Of a DNA stretch of 64,000 bases, positions 34,894-44,694 are shown one piece after another (position 1 is the stretch's first letter; every line of letters begins with the position of its first letter). This DNA is from Aquibacillus kalidii (GTDB taxonomy: Bacteria; Bacillota; Bacilli; Bacillales; Amphibacillaceae). Position numbers and translations under genes: made by a program. Location of the stretch: the NCBI RefSeq assembly GCF_014280935.1, contig NZ_JACLZI010000049.1, positions 1 to 64,000 on the forward strand, given 5' to 3'. Below the pieces are notes generated by a model. That model was not told where the DNA came from. It did no database searches and was given only the letters and a program-made list of their open reading frames with translations.

Positions 34894-37113
34894 TTACTTT
34901 TCATTCAAGTCTAAGTTGTACATAACTTTTCTTGAACCTCTTACTTTAGGTTGTGCCACCTCTTTCATAATTTCCTCACCTTCGATATCGAATTTCGGGA
35001 GAATCTTATCTAACCATTTTGGGAAGTACCAAGAAGCTTTCCCCATTAATGTCATCACAGCAGGTACAATCGTCATTCTGACAATAAAGGCATCAAATAG
35101 TACTCCAAATGCTAATCCCAATCCCATTTGCTTAATCGTAGGATCATGGGAGAAGATAAAGCCTGAAAATACAACTACCATAATTAAACCTGCTGCTGTT
35201 ACAACCGCACCATTCTCTTTCATACCTACAAGAATTGCTTTTTTAGCATCACCAGTATGAAGGTATTCTTCTCTAATCCGACTTACTAGGAATACTTCAT
35301 AGTCCATGGAAAGGCCAAACAAAATACCTATACATAGAACTGGTAATAGGAATAGTACTGATGTAGAGCCTGGAAAACCGAACACATCAATTAAGTTGCC
35401 GTCTTGTACAACAAACACCGTAAAACCAAGTGTCGCAGCAATCGAAAGCACAAAACCAAGAACAGCTTTTAATGGTACAAGAAGAGATCGGAATACTACC
35501 ATCATGAGTACAAATGCAAACACAACAATTAGTGTCGCAAAAGTCGGTAAAGCATCCATGATGTGTTCAGTAACATCAATGTTAACAGCTGTAGAACCAG
35601 TAACCATTAGATTAATACCGTTTGCATCAGATAGATCTCTTATTTCTCTAACTACATCTTTTGTTTCTTGATCATTCGGTCCACCCTCCGGTGTTACATT
35701 TATTAAGAACATATCACCATCTTTGTTTGGCATTGTCGGAGAGGTGCTTGCGACATGATCTAAATCACTAATTTTGTTGGATAACGTTTCTAGTTTATCT
35801 TTTGTTGCATTTTTATCATTAGCAGGATCTGCAATAACAACTAATGATGCATGGTAACCCTCTCCATATGCTTCTGTTAATAAATCATAACCTTCTCTCT
35901 CAGCAAACTCATACGGTTTACTCCCATCGTTTGGGAGTCCAAGATTTAAGTGGAAAAATGGAATGGACATCACTACTAATGCAGTAATACCTAATATTGA
36001 AATAACCAATGGATGATTGGTGACAAATTTACCCCATTTATTCGTATTAGCATCCGTTTTTTTATTAGTACGATTAATTTTCTGTAAAAATTTATTTCCT
36101 TTTTCTACCCTAAGTCTGTGACCCACTAACCCTAGGATAGCTGGTACAACTAGAACTGCTACAATAATGGAAAATAAAACGACTACAGCTGTAGCAATAC
36201 CCATTGATGTTATAAACGGAATATTAACAACAGAAAGTCCTAGTAGTGCTATCATAACTGTAATTCCAGCGAAGACTACGGCACTACCTGCAGTAGCGTT
36301 TGCTATTGCAATCGAATCTCTAACGGAAAATCCTTTTTTTAATTGTTGCTTGAATCTAGAGATGATAAATAAGGCATAATCAATTCCAACTGCTAAGCCC
36401 AGCATCCCTGCTAAAGTAAGAGAAACAGAAGATATATCAAAATAATTTGTTCCAATTAATATTAATAGAATACCTATTCCCAAACCGATAATCGCTGTAA
36501 GTATTGGCATTCCTGCAACAATGAAAGATGCAAAAGTGATAGTCAAAATGACATAGGCGACAATAACACCTATAATTTCACCAGGACCTCCACCAGCTTG
36601 TGTTTTTTCGAATTCTACGCTTCCTGCTAATCCTGTCTGAATACCTTGATCACGAGTGATCTCCAAGCTTCTTTCCACTATATCTTTTGATGTTTGAGAT
36701 ACATCTTCAGCTGGGGTTTTGTATGTTACGATAGCATATCCGATTTGCTTTTCCGAATTAATATTACCAACTTCCGCTGGTGTAGCAACCGATTTGACCG
36801 CATCATCTTTCTTAATTTCATTAAGTAATTCATTGATAACAGCTTTGTTTTCTTCTGAATCTAAGGCTTCATTATCTTGAGCCTTCATAACAATGTCGAC
36901 TTCGCCTAAACTTTCACCACTTGAAAATTCCTTATTTAATACTTTTAAAGCCTCTTCTGATTCAGTACCTGGCATAGATGTTCCTTCACTAAAGGACATA
37001 CCTTGAATTCCAACAATTCCACCCAAAATCGCACTAAAAAGAATAAAGGCAACTAACACCTTCTTACTATTAGCCCCTGCCCACTTACCTAGTTTAAATA
37101 ATAACTTAGCCAT
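34894..37113 (-). CDS. MMPL/RND-family transporter
   Basis: 739 residues with two repeats of one span, a large outside domain and five spans. TM1 is near 18-38. GLAVGIDYALFIISRFKQQLKKG near 240 and GLSMDYEVFLVSRIREEYLHTGD near 605 are the paired MMPL loops with proton-relay Asp residues. It resembles Bacillus YdfJ. Such pumps move lipids or drugs outward using the proton gradient. AAAGGGG precedes the ATG. It is preceded after 15 nt by a 31-residue membrane peptide and an array of four TTAACA-like hexamers. Bacillus ydfJ is controlled by the two-component pair YdfHI, which fits regulation by a response regulator here. Confidence 0.9.
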   Translation of the reverse strand: MAKLLFKLGKWAGANSKKVLVAFILFSAILGGIVGIQGMSFSEGTSMPGTESEEALKVLNKEFSSGESLGEVDIVMKAQDNEALDSEENKAVINELLNEIKKDDAVKSVATPAEVGNINSEKQIGYAIVTYKTPAEDVSQTSKDIVERSLEITRDQGIQTGLAGSVEFEKTQAGGGPGEIIGVIVAYVILTITFASFIVAGMPILTAIIGLGIGILLILIGTNYFDISSVSLTLAGMLGLAVGIDYALFIISRFKQQLKKGFSVRDSIAIANATAGSAVVFAGITVMIALLGLSVVNIPFITSMGIATAVVVLFSIIVAVLVVPAILGLVGHRLRVEKGNKFLQKINRTNKKTDANTNKWGKFVTNHPLVISILGITALVVMSIPFFHLNLGLPNDGSKPYEFAEREGYDLLTEAYGEGYHASLVVIADPANDKNATKDKLETLSNKISDLDHVASTSPTMPNKDGDMFLINVTPEGGPNDQETKDVVREIRDLSDANGINLMVTGSTAVNIDVTEHIMDALPTFATLIVVFAFVLMMVVFRSLLVPLKAVLGFVLSIAATLGFTVFVVQDGNLIDVFGFPGSTSVLFLLPVLCIGILFGLSMDYEVFLVSRIREEYLHTGDAKKAILVGMKENGAVVTAAGLIMVVVFSGFIFSHDPTIKQMGLGLAFGVLFDAFIVRMTIVPAVMTLMGKASWYFPKWLDKILPKFDIEGEEIMKEVAQPKVRGSRKVMYNLDLNEK

Positions 37114-37128
37114 TAATTCTACCCCTTT

Positions 37129-37224
37129 CTAAGATAACTTTTTTCTTTCAGTACATTTACGTAATGTCACTAATGCTACGATTACAGCTATCAAGCTAGT
37201 TATCAATTTACCTAACTTCTTCAT
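37129..37224 (-). CDS. 31-residue membrane peptide leading the MMPL operon
   Basis: GGGAG lies 6 nt before ATG. MKKLGKLITSLIAVIVALVT gives one span after two Lys, then RKCTERKKLS, a basic tail facing the cytoplasm. It ends 15 nt before the MMPL start and lies just after the regulatory array, so it is almost certainly on the MMPL transcript. It could be a small regulatory subunit of the pump or a translational leader. No family recognised. Confidence 0.6.
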   Translation of the reverse strand: MKKLGKLITSLIAVIVALVTLRKCTERKKLS

Positions 37225-37297
37225 GCTTTTCTCCCTTCATAGTAGAAACCTTTATTCTGACATTGTTTCTTTCGATGGATTCATTATTTCAAAAACA

Positions 37298-37336
37298 TGT
37301 TTATAAGATGTAAGAAAAATGTTTGTGAAATGTTAA
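37298..37336 (-). promoter_or_regulatory. Array of four TTAACA-like hexamers before the MMPL operon
   Basis: On the minus strand: TTAACA-N5-CAAACA-N5-CTTACA-N5-TAAACA in exact 11-bp phase, ending ~75 bp before the small peptide start. Typical of an OmpR-family response-regulator site. Confidence 0.65.
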
Positions 37337-37427
37337 ATGTTTAAGAAATGTACTACATGTATCCCAATCTTCCAATTCATAAGCGATTAAGTAATCTAAA
37401 AAAATTAGGCGAAACCAACAGTGAATA

Positions 37428-37457
37428 ACCCCCTTTTTTGAAAAAAAGAAGGGGGGT
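37428..37457. other. C/G-run hairpin between MMPL operon and chemoreceptor
   Basis: ACCCCCTTTTTT and AAAGAAGGGGGGT form a strong stem of about 12 bp. It lies between divergent genes, where a terminator is not needed; it may be left from a lost gene or act on an untranslated leader. Confidence 0.5.
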
Positions 37458-37562
37458 GGTTTGTAAACATAAAAAGTCTGCTTGGCAAGAGAGTATCCGC
37501 TACAGTTTTTAATGATTTTGTCGATAAATATACTATAAAATAGAATGGAATGAGGATGTCAT

Positions 37563-38864
37563 ATGGATATGAAAAAAAAGAAGGGTTTCAAAATACAAAG
37601 TAGTTTAATTGTAAAAGTTATTTTAGGAGTAGTTATAGGTTTAATGATTACTTCGCTAATCTCAGAGGTAATCATTAAGGAATATTTAGCCAATTTCATA
37701 CATGGTACTGTTGGGCTTATTATAAGTAACCTCGTTTCTTTTCTTATTACTACCATCGTTATTGTTTTACTTGTAAGAATTTTAGTAATAAATAGAATTA
37801 ATAAAATAGCAGTCGCATTACAACAAGCATCACAAGGGGATCTAACCGTTCAAGTTCATGACCGATCCAATGACGAAATAGGGCGTTTAATAACATCCTT
37901 TAATGAAATGACAAATAACTTAAATTCACTAATTAAAAAAGCCAATGATACAACGACACATACTTCGGCCCATTCTGAGGAGTTAAAAAGTAGTACAGAA
38001 CAATCAAGTGAATCAGTCAACCAAATTTCTAGTGCTATTCAAGAAATTGCCTCTAGTTCAGAAAAGCAAGTAAATAAAATTTTGGACTTAGAACAATTAG
38101 CACAATTAGTCGCTGATGAAATGGGTAACGTCACAGCTTCAATTCAATCTGTTTATCAGCTATCAAATGAAACGAATAATCAAGCAAATTCGGGAATTGA
38201 GTTAATAGAGGGAACCATTTCTAAGATGGATTTAATACAGACATCTGTTAAAGAATCGTCCGCAATCATTAATGCACTTGGTGAGAAATCAAAGGAAATT
38301 AGTAAAATTGTCTCTCTTATTACATCAATAGCTGAACAAACCAATCTTCTGGCCTTAAATGCTTCCATTGAAGCTGCTCGAGCTGGTGAAGCTGGTAAAG
38401 GATTTGCTGTGGTAGCTGATGAGGTTCGCAAATTGGCAGAAGAGTCCAGCGAAGCGGCCGGAAATATTAGTAAACTGATAACTGAAATCCAAAAGGAAAC
38501 TGTTAATGCTGTAAGTTCAATTAAAAATGGAACAACAGTAGTTGAGGAAGGCACTAATATTATGAACAAAAGTGGTGAAGCCTTTAAGCATATTGTAGAA
38601 TATGTTCACCAGATCAGTGACCAGTCAAAAATGGTCAATAGTAGGTCGTTAGAGGTGAATGAAAAAGCTAAAACGACTATAGAAATCATTAGAGTTATCA
38701 CTAGTGATACAGCACAAATATCATCTAGTGTACAAAATGTAGCTGCATCAGTTGAAGAACAATCAGCTTCAAATGAAGAAATTTCTTCTTCTGCAGAACA
38801 GCTAAATAAAGTTGCTTTTGGGCTTAAAAATGAAATGAATAAGTTTACATTAAATAACAATTAA
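37563..38864 (+). CDS. Methyl-accepting chemotaxis protein with minimal sensor
   Basis: 433 residues. Two close spans (about 16-36 and 49-72) leave an outside loop of only ~12 residues, so there is no ligand-binding domain; it may sense membrane state, temperature or an internal signal. HAMP spans about 72-125, followed by the signalling domain. Its tip near residue 260 is [23 protein letters not shown] codons at residues 1 and 3 are both possible; GAGG precedes the first by 7 nt. It is monocistronic and divergent from the MMPL operon. Confidence 0.92.
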   Translation: MDMKKKKGFKIQSSLIVKVILGVVIGLMITSLISEVIIKEYLANFIHGTVGLIISNLVSFLITTIVIVLLVRILVINRINKIAVALQQASQGDLTVQVHDRSNDEIGRLITSFNEMTNNLNSLIKKANDTTTHTSAHSEELKSSTEQSSESVNQISSAIQEIASSSEKQVNKILDLEQLAQLVADEMGNVTASIQSVYQLSNETNNQANSGIELIEGTISKMDLIQTSVKESSAIINALGEKSKEISKIVSLITSIAEQTNLLALNASIEAARAGEAGKGFAVVADEVRKLAEESSEAAGNISKLITEIQKETVNAVSSIKNGTTVVEEGTNIMNKSGEAFKHIVEYVHQISDQSKMVNSRSLEVNEKAKTTIEIIRVITSDTAQISSSVQNVAASVEEQSASNEEISSSAEQLNKVAFGLKNEMNKFTLNNN

Positions 38865-38959
38865 CATAAAATTACTATTTTCTGAAATATGATGATATAC
38901 ACATCACTACACAAAATGAAATGAAAAATAGCAATCAACTACTTTATTTTTTTAAAAAA

Positions 38960-38992
38960 GATTCTCATAAGTTCAGTCCACTTATGAGAATC
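38960..38992. terminator. Terminator between chemoreceptor and oxidoreductase genes
   Basis: GATTCTCATAAGT and ACTTATGAGAATC form a 13-bp stem; TTTTTT follows on the minus strand, so it best serves the minus-strand oxidoreductase gene while also lying after the chemoreceptor. Confidence 0.75.
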
Positions 38993-39141
38993 CTGCATTA
39001 ATATTCTCAATGTTAGCATTTCACTCTCACCTCACTTAAATAACCATCCTCCTGATAACAAGGACTAATGCAATATTTTAAATAATCATTTTAAAAAAGA
39101 GAGAAGGATTCGCAGAAAGTTGCAAAAATTATCCTTTTTCT

Positions 39142-40110
39142 TTAGGCTCCATCATTTTTGTAATAGACCCCAAATTGCTTTCTACACTCGTCCATTATTT
39201 CCATTATTTCAAGACTATCTTTATGCTGTACCTCTTCACTTTCTAATTTTCCTAGCCTAATATCCTGAGCCACCTTATTAAATTGATAGGTATAACTACT
39301 ACCATCCGTTTTATAGACAAACTTTTTCCCATCGGATGTTATAACTGCTTTGTTACCAGAAAAAAAATTAGGCACCTTGATTTTCCCATTATTTCCTATT
39401 ATATTTGTCTGAATCATACTATATTTAAAGATGGAAGTTGATATATTACTTACTGAATCATTTTTATTAATTAGTCTAATTTCATCATCACCATCCACAC
39501 CAAATTTGTTTAATTTCGTTTTGGCATCAATAGCTGATGGCTTTCCTAATAACATATGACTGTATGTTATAGGGTAAACTCCTAAATCAAGTAAAGCTCC
39601 CCCTCCTAACTCAGGTCTATTAACCCTTTTTCTTCTTGGAGACCAAACACAAAAACTAGCATCCAACTCTAAAATATCCCCTATATTCCCTGCTTTAACA
39701 TATTCGTTTATAAATTTAGCTAATGGATTAAATTTCATCCACATTGCTTCCCCTATATACAAGTTGTGTTTAGTTCCGTATTCTAACAGCATCTTTAATT
39801 CTTTTGTATTTACTGTAATTGGTTTTTCAATTAAGACAGGCTTTTGGCATTTCAAGGCCAGCAATGCATTGTTAAAGTGTGCCGTGTGTGGTGTCGCTAT
39901 GTAAACACCTTCTACCCCTTGCGCTTGTATAGCATCTTCCATTCTTTCAAATGCTAAACAATTGTATTTCTTAGCAAATTTATCTGAATTTTCTTTGTGT
40001 TTAGACCAGACTGATATGATCTTATGGTCACCTTTAGCAAGTATTTGATTAGCAGTTTTTTGTGCTATACTTCCACTTCCAATATATGCCCATCCAAATC
40101 GTTTATCCAA
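39142..40110 (-). CDS. Gfo/Idh/MocA-family NAD(P)-dependent oxidoreductase
   Basis: 322 residues. The N-terminal Rossmann fold starts WAYIGSGSIAQKTANQIL. VEGVYIATPHTAHFNN and the catalytic EKPITVNTKEL (near 94-104) are family hallmarks. GGGALLDLGVYPITY near 170 is the substrate-side motif, as in dimeric dihydrodiol and sugar-alcohol dehydrogenases. The start is TTG with GGGGATG upstream. It stands alone, with no sugar gene beside it; it could oxidise an inositol- or sugar-like compound. Exact substrate unknown. Confidence 0.88.
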   Translation of the reverse strand: MDKRFGWAYIGSGSIAQKTANQILAKGDHKIISVWSKHKENSDKFAKKYNCLAFERMEDAIQAQGVEGVYIATPHTAHFNNALLALKCQKPVLIEKPITVNTKELKMLLEYGTKHNLYIGEAMWMKFNPLAKFINEYVKAGNIGDILELDASFCVWSPRRKRVNRPELGGGALLDLGVYPITYSHMLLGKPSAIDAKTKLNKFGVDGDDEIRLINKNDSVSNISTSIFKYSMIQTNIIGNNGKIKVPNFFSGNKAVITSDGKKFVYKTDGSSYTYQFNKVAQDIRLGKLESEEVQHKDSLEIMEIMDECRKQFGVYYKNDGA

Positions 40111-40387
40111 TTTATATCATCCCCTATCTTCCTTCCAAGTTTACTACCTCATTATCAATTCGATATTATTGATAAACTCCCCTAAAGTGTAACTTGATCT
40201 GTCCCTGTGTTTTTAAGTGCTTTATCCTTAATCGAGTAAACAGCAAAAGTGAGATAAGCAGATATTTATCGATTAAATACTGAAATTGAGCTCGTTAAAG
40301 AGGGGATTTTAAAGAGGAAGTTCCCGCTTATGAAAGGAATTTTCACCATTTATATTGAGTTAGCTGTTTCAGCCCTGATTCCGCGTA

Positions 40388-40786
40388 TTAAATTTCCTCT
40401 AATAACTCATTGCTTAATGTAATTACCTCCAATGAATATTTTTCTTTTCTTTTTTTTAGCAATGCCTTATAACATGGATTTGCGAGCAAAATCATTACAA
40501 CTCCAGGTATTGCGGTAATAATCCCTGCTATTTCATGACTTAATGCCATATATAAGCTTAACCCACCACCAAAAACCAAAGTGCCAACTACACCAATAAT
40601 CCAAGATATAATAATGGGAGTTTTTTTAACCTTGTTGTCCAACGCTTTCAATCGCTCCAATTTATCGCTGGTCCCATCTTCCTCTAAATACTGGTTACGG
40701 ATCAGTTCTACCTCTCTACGAATTTTCTGCTTTTCACTCGCATGATAAGTGAAGCTATACCCACCATTCCCCTTATTTTCATCCAT
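40388..40786 (-). CDS. Two-span membrane protein, paralogue of 44246-44620
   Basis: 132 residues. An N-terminal charged helix (QKIRREVELIRNQYLEE..KLERLKALDNKVKK) is followed by two spans near 57-77 (IIISWIIGVVGTLVFGGGLSLYM) and 82-103. A basic C-terminal helix ends the protein. Layout and motifs (GVVGTLVFGGGLSLYM against GVVGSLTLGSGMCLVLL) match the protein at 44246-44620. It begins 97 nt after the response regulator gene on the same strand and is probably co-transcribed with it. AGGGGTG precedes the ATG. No function known; membership in the two-component locus is the main clue. Confidence 0.75.
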   Translation of the reverse strand: MDENKGNGGYSFTYHASEKQKIRREVELIRNQYLEEDGTSDKLERLKALDNKVKKTPIIISWIIGVVGTLVFGGGLSLYMALSHEIAGIITAIPGVVMILLANPCYKALLKKRKEKYSLEVITLSNELLEEI

Positions 40787-40882
40787 TTTTCACCCCTCCA
40801 TATCCTCCGCGATTTCTATCCTCTTTTATTGTTTTTTTCGATACATACTTATTCACGTTTCTACTTAACTCTTGGGGCATAT

Positions 40883-41566
40883 CTATTTGTTTTCTTCATG
40901 TAGTACTGCTTTATATCCAAGTCCATGAACCGTAACGATTTCAAATGCTTTGCATGCTTTAAATTTACTGCGAAGCTTAGTAATGTAAACATCAACCGAT
41001 CTAGGGTCTGTTTCTGTCTCATATCCCCAAAACTCATCCATTAAATGTGCTCGTGTAAATGTTTTCTTTGGATAAGAGAGAAGTTTATATAATACATGAA
41101 ACTCTCTTACTGTTACCTGAACCTCTTCCCCATCTAGATACGTGGTCATCTCATCCACATCCAATACCAAATCTCCTACTGTGAGTTTCCTTTCATTCAC
41201 AATATTTGCTCGTCGGATTAAAGCCTCCACACGCATAATTAATTCGTCCAATTCAAGAGGTTTTACCATGTAATCATCAATTCCTAACCTGAATCCTTTT
41301 CGCTTCGAGGATATGTCATCTAGAGCTGACATAAAAAGAATAGGTATTGTATTATTTAGTTTTCGGACCGAACTTGCAAGTTCAAATCCATCAATCTCTG
41401 GCATCATAATATCAGAAATAATCATATCTACCATTTGTTCTGATAGTTGTGCTAATGCATCATTTGCATTCAAACAACTAATGACAGAATATCCGTGATC
41501 ACTTAGATGTTTGCATACCACTTTATTTAAATTATCGTTATCTTCTACAACCAATATCTTATTCAC
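40883..41566 (-). CDS. OmpR-family response regulator
   Basis: 227 residues. The receiver domain has acidic pocket VEDND and phospho-acceptor Asp in MIISDIMMPEIDG (about 54), with conserved Thr/Ser and Lys (YMVKPLELDEL). The winged helix DNA-binding domain runs from about 130 (LTVGDLVLDV..REFHVLYKLLS..RSVDVYITKLRSK). The start is GTG with AAAGGAG upstream. It is encoded downstream of the histidine kinase at 42053, but 487 bp and a terminator separate them. Hexamers TTAACA-N5-TTAATA-N5-ATGATA precede it, hinting at autoregulation. Confidence 0.93.
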   Translation of the reverse strand: MNKILVVEDNDNLNKVVCKHLSDHGYSVISCLNANDALAQLSEQMVDMIISDIMMPEIDGFELASSVRKLNNTIPILFMSALDDISSKRKGFRLGIDDYMVKPLELDELIMRVEALIRRANIVNERKLTVGDLVLDVDEMTTYLDGEEVQVTVREFHVLYKLLSYPKKTFTRAHLMDEFWGYETETDPRSVDVYITKLRSKFKACKAFEIVTVHGLGYKAVLHEENK

Positions 41567-41594
41567 TGTCTAACTCCTTTTTTAGATTTCAGTA

Positions 41595-41622
41595 TATCAT
41601 GGATATATTAATAAATTGTTAA
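41595..41622 (-). promoter_or_regulatory. Hexamer array before the response regulator gene
   Basis: On the minus strand: TTAACA-N5-TTAATA-N5-ATGATA in 11-bp phase, 29 bp before the GTG start. Weaker than the arrays before MMPL or sqdB. Confidence 0.4.
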
Positions 41623-41646
41623 CATGAAGTACCATGACGCACTTAT

Positions 41647-41700
41647 TCCATTAATGTCATGACAGCTTGTCACAATGGCATTCTTACAATAACAATACAC
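41647..41700 (-). pseudogene. Remnant of an MMPL transporter C-terminus
   Basis: The minus strand reads IVIVRMPL, stop, QAVMTLME, matching AFIVRMTIVPAVMTLMG of the intact MMPL protein. DNA similarity to 35041-35095 is visible by eye. Only about 18 codons are left, with a stop inside, between the kinase and response regulator genes. Confidence 0.55.
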
Positions 41701-41765
41701 CGAAGGCTAGGTAATATAGATGATATTTGCACTAGAGCTGTCTTGATGTCATTATGGACGAAACA

Positions 41766-41804
41766 TATTTATAAGAAGTGAACGAATTATTAACGGAATA
41801 TTTA
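41766..41804 (-). promoter_or_regulatory. Weak hexamer array upstream of the MMPL remnant
   Basis: On the minus strand: TAAATA-N5-TTAATA-N5-TTCACT-N5-TAAATA in 11-bp phase. It may be the old promoter region of the lost MMPL gene. Confidence 0.25.
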
Positions 41805-41990
41805 AATGTTAACAAAGTGTATTTAAAAGCTGCTTCTTAGATAGATTAGGCTGACTAAATATGGTTGAAAAGGGTCTTGGTCGATGGAATGTACAAACGA
41901 TAGATACCATTAGCTTAAGCAGCCATCAAGATTTTGGACTTAATACTATAATTGTGTACATGCCAATTTGTAATTTCATAAACAATAAAA

Positions 41991-42028
41991 AAAACAGACG
42001 CTTGGATCAATATCCAGCATTCTGTTTT
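41991..42028 (-). terminator. Terminator of the histidine kinase gene
   Basis: AAAACAGACGCTTGGA and TCCAGCATTCTGTTTT form a stem with mismatches, followed on the minus strand by TTTTTTTT. Confidence 0.8.
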
Positions 42029-42052
42029 GCTAATTTATAATTCTAATAATGA

Positions 42053-43096
42053 CTATTTCTTAATTTCCACTATAAAAGTACTTCCTATACCTAGTCTACT
42101 TTCAACAGAAATATCACCCGCTAAAATGTCAACAACCCTTTTTACCATGGCAAGTCCTAAACCATTACCTTCCTTCGCGTGGGATGTATCTCCTTGATAA
42201 AACTTATCAAAGATATGCAATCCGGTTGTTTTATCAATTCCACAGCCTGTGTCCTGAACTTTCACTTCTATTGAATCTATTTTATTTTTTAGTGTGATTG
42301 TTATTTCTCCACCTGGATCAGTAAACTTAATTGCATTGGAAATAAGGTTATTCCATACAATTTCTAAAAGGTTTTCATCACAAGATACAATTGCATCCTC
42401 AATGTCAGCTGTAATATTTAAATTCTTTTCATTCCATACCTCTTCATATGAAAGCAGACTGCGTCTCAACTGCTCACTAATGTTGTATTCCTCTACTTTT
42501 GGATAAATCTCTTGATTCTCAAGTTTATTTAATTTCAGAATATTTGTTACTAAACCTGATAACCTTTTTGTTGCATCTGAAATAGTCTGCGCATATTCAA
42601 TTCTGTTTTCATCCGACAGTGATTCATTTTGCTGTAACGTCGCATAGTTTTGAATAATAGCAAGCGGTGTCTTGATCTCATGGGTAACATTGGATATGAA
42701 GTCTGTTTTCAATGTCTCTACCTTTGCAAGTTCATCTGACATCTTGTTGATACCTGCAATAATTTCATCAAATTCATTCATTCTTTTTGTATGATGAGTA
42801 GCGACCTGGGTTCCAAATTCTCCCTTTGATATCTTCTCTACTGCCCCTAAAATTTTACGTACAGGCTTTTCTATCGTAAATTTCCTCCGAACTGCATCAA
42901 ACACACTAAATATTATGCTTATAAATAGCAGATTTCCGAAAAGAAATACTTCCACTAGAATATCGTAGGAATCCATAATATTTACATACAAAGCAATATT
43001 GACTGAACCAACCAAAAACGTTAAGAAGAAAAAAATTAAAATATTGTTGAATGAGAACAAACTATACTTCCCTTTTTCTTTTGTAACCTTCCGCAT
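42053..43096 (-). CDS. Sensor histidine kinase
   Basis: 347 residues. Two spans (about 14-36 and 45-65) with almost no outside loop, a HAMP linker, the HisKA helix with phospho-acceptor His in NVTHEIKTPLAIIQNY near 140, and the ATPase domain: N-box NLISNAIKF near 250, DTGCGID near 280, GNGLGLAMVKR near 305. Lack of an outside domain places it with intramembrane-sensing kinases that detect membrane damage or work through a partner. An ATG four codons upstream abuts its ribosome site; GAGG lies 6 nt before the ATG used here. Likely partner is the regulator at 40883. Confidence 0.92.
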   Translation of the reverse strand: MRKVTKEKGKYSLFSFNNILIFFFLTFLVGSVNIALYVNIMDSYDILVEVFLFGNLLFISIIFSVFDAVRRKFTIEKPVRKILGAVEKISKGEFGTQVATHHTKRMNEFDEIIAGINKMSDELAKVETLKTDFISNVTHEIKTPLAIIQNYATLQQNESLSDENRIEYAQTISDATKRLSGLVTNILKLNKLENQEIYPKVEEYNISEQLRRSLLSYEEVWNEKNLNITADIEDAIVSCDENLLEIVWNNLISNAIKFTDPGGEITITLKNKIDSIEVKVQDTGCGIDKTTGLHIFDKFYQGDTSHAKEGNGLGLAMVKRVVDILAGDISVESRLGIGSTFIVEIKK

Positions 43097-43294
43097 ACTT
43101 ATCCTCATCCCTTTATTACTTTTTCATATGTTCTGCTTATTTTTCTTTATGAAAAGCTACCTCATTTATAAAAAAAGTGTAATGTCACGGTTTTCGTACT
43201 GTCTTAATTATAAGGCTACGGCTTAAAGTATAACCGGATAAACTTAACCTAGTGTTTAAATTCTCAAAACAGATTGAACTTACATGAACAATTT

Positions 43295-44101
43295 TCACCT
43301 TCTTCTTGTACTAGTGATCAAGGATCGAAATATTTTACACTTAGAGCTTGCCTTATAACTAAAATAAAGAAGGAGACAAAATATAAACGCTCCTATAAAG
43401 TTAACATAAAGATCACTCATTGTATCATAGAGTCCTATATCTAAATAACCATCAAGGTCGAGGTTCTTGCCATTTATGGTTACATCATTTATATTGTTAA
43501 AAACTGTTACTGAATGAGTAGATTCATTGATTTTCATTGAATTAATTGTACGTATAATTGTGTCTTTCTGCATATCTCTACCAAAAAAACTATCCATCAC
43601 AAATTCATAGAATTCCCATATAACTCCAACAGTCATAGAGAAGCATAGTGCTGTAAATATGAAATGAATTTGCTTGACAATGCTTCTATTACTTGGATTT
43701 TGACCATCTATTATATTTAGTATTATATATCCAAACACAGCAAATAGAAAACCATTTATCGTATGTAGCATAGTATCCCAGTATGAAAACCTAATATAGA
43801 ATGCTTGTACTTCTCCCAAAATCATTGCAGCAAATATAAATAACTGCACAGAAACGAATAATATGGACGGCAATTCTACTTTTAATATCCTATCAAGTAA
43901 AGACAGCATGATGAATAATAGTAGTACCTTGATACAAGTAAAAACATTTCCCCAATCACCCTGGGTTGCTGAATGATATAGTGTTATAACTACTAGAAGA
44001 TTTAAAATGACATAGATCGTCATTACAAATTTGCCTCTTAGTTTAGAGAACGAAACACGTTGATATTCTTTTATGTCATTCATATAAGGTATTGACTTCA
44101 T
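43295..44101 (-). CDS. Multi-span membrane protein of the DUF2238/YjdF type
   Basis: 268 residues with about six spans. HTINGFLFAVFGY near 120, GVIWEFYEFVMDSFFG near 160 and YDTMSDLYVNFIGAF near 230 match the DxxxH..WE.yEF..D....DTMsD pattern of this membrane family, whose acidic and His residues could bind metal or lipid head groups. GGGTGATC precedes the ATG. It lies between the histidine kinase and a two-span protein on the same strand, so it may be the kinase's accessory sensor. A decayed paralogue is at 26090-26312. Confidence 0.75.
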   Translation of the reverse strand: MKSIPYMNDIKEYQRVSFSKLRGKFVMTIYVILNLLVVITLYHSATQGDWGNVFTCIKVLLLFIMLSLLDRILKVELPSILFVSVQLFIFAAMILGEVQAFYIRFSYWDTMLHTINGFLFAVFGYIILNIIDGQNPSNRSIVKQIHFIFTALCFSMTVGVIWEFYEFVMDSFFGRDMQKDTIIRTINSMKINESTHSVTVFNNINDVTINGKNLDLDGYLDIGLYDTMSDLYVNFIGAFIFCLLLYFSYKASSKCKIFRSLITSTRRR

Positions 44102-44245
44102 TATTGATCACCCACGAAATCTGAAACATCTAAAATCAGATTCTTTTATTCTTTTAACTAAATCATTTATTGCTCACCATAGATAGGTATAAGCACACCG
44201 TTCATTTTGTTCTGATCTTTTAATAAACGCACATCGTTATAAATC

Positions 44246-44620
44246 CTATTGATTTAATAGCTCCTCACTTAATTTTCTTATTTCTTCTCCATACTTAGCC
44301 TTCCCCTTCTTAAGAAATGATAAGTACACGGGAAAGGCTAGACCCATAATTAACATTCCTATAACACCTGTAATAATCCCCCATGGAAGTATATCAGTCA
44401 GTAAAACTAGACACATTCCCGAACCAAGTGTTAAAGAACCAACCACTCCTATCACAATAGAAACAATTAACCCCTGTCGTTTTGCTTTTTCATCTAACAC
44501 TTTTATCTGATCGATAAGACTATCTTTTGGTGGATTATACTGCTGTAAGATTTTTTTCACCTCTTCCCTGTCTTCTTGTGTATATGATGAATCAGTGTAC
44601 TCCATTGTTTCTTCTTTCAC
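44246..44620 (-). CDS. Two-span membrane protein, paralogue of 40388-40786
   Basis: 124 residues. A charged helical N-terminus (DREEVKKILQQYNPPKDSLIDQIKVLDEKAKR) is followed by spans near 53-73 (LIVSIVIGVVGSLTLGSGMCL) and 80-100, then a basic helix. The start is GTG with GGGAGGGG upstream. It is probably first in the kinase operon. A three-hexamer TTAACA array lies 75 bp before it. Function unknown; presence of two copies bracketing one two-component system suggests signalling or envelope duty. Confidence 0.75.
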   Translation of the reverse strand: MKEETMEYTDSSYTQEDREEVKKILQQYNPPKDSLIDQIKVLDEKAKRQGLIVSIVIGVVGSLTLGSGMCLVLLTDILPWGIITGVIGMLIMGLAFPVYLSFLKKGKAKYGEEIRKLSEELLNQ

Positions 44621-44694
44621 TTTTTTCCCCTCCCTTTTAAATTATTGTTCTTTTTGATTATCTATCTAAATTATAAGGAGGGATAATTATATGA

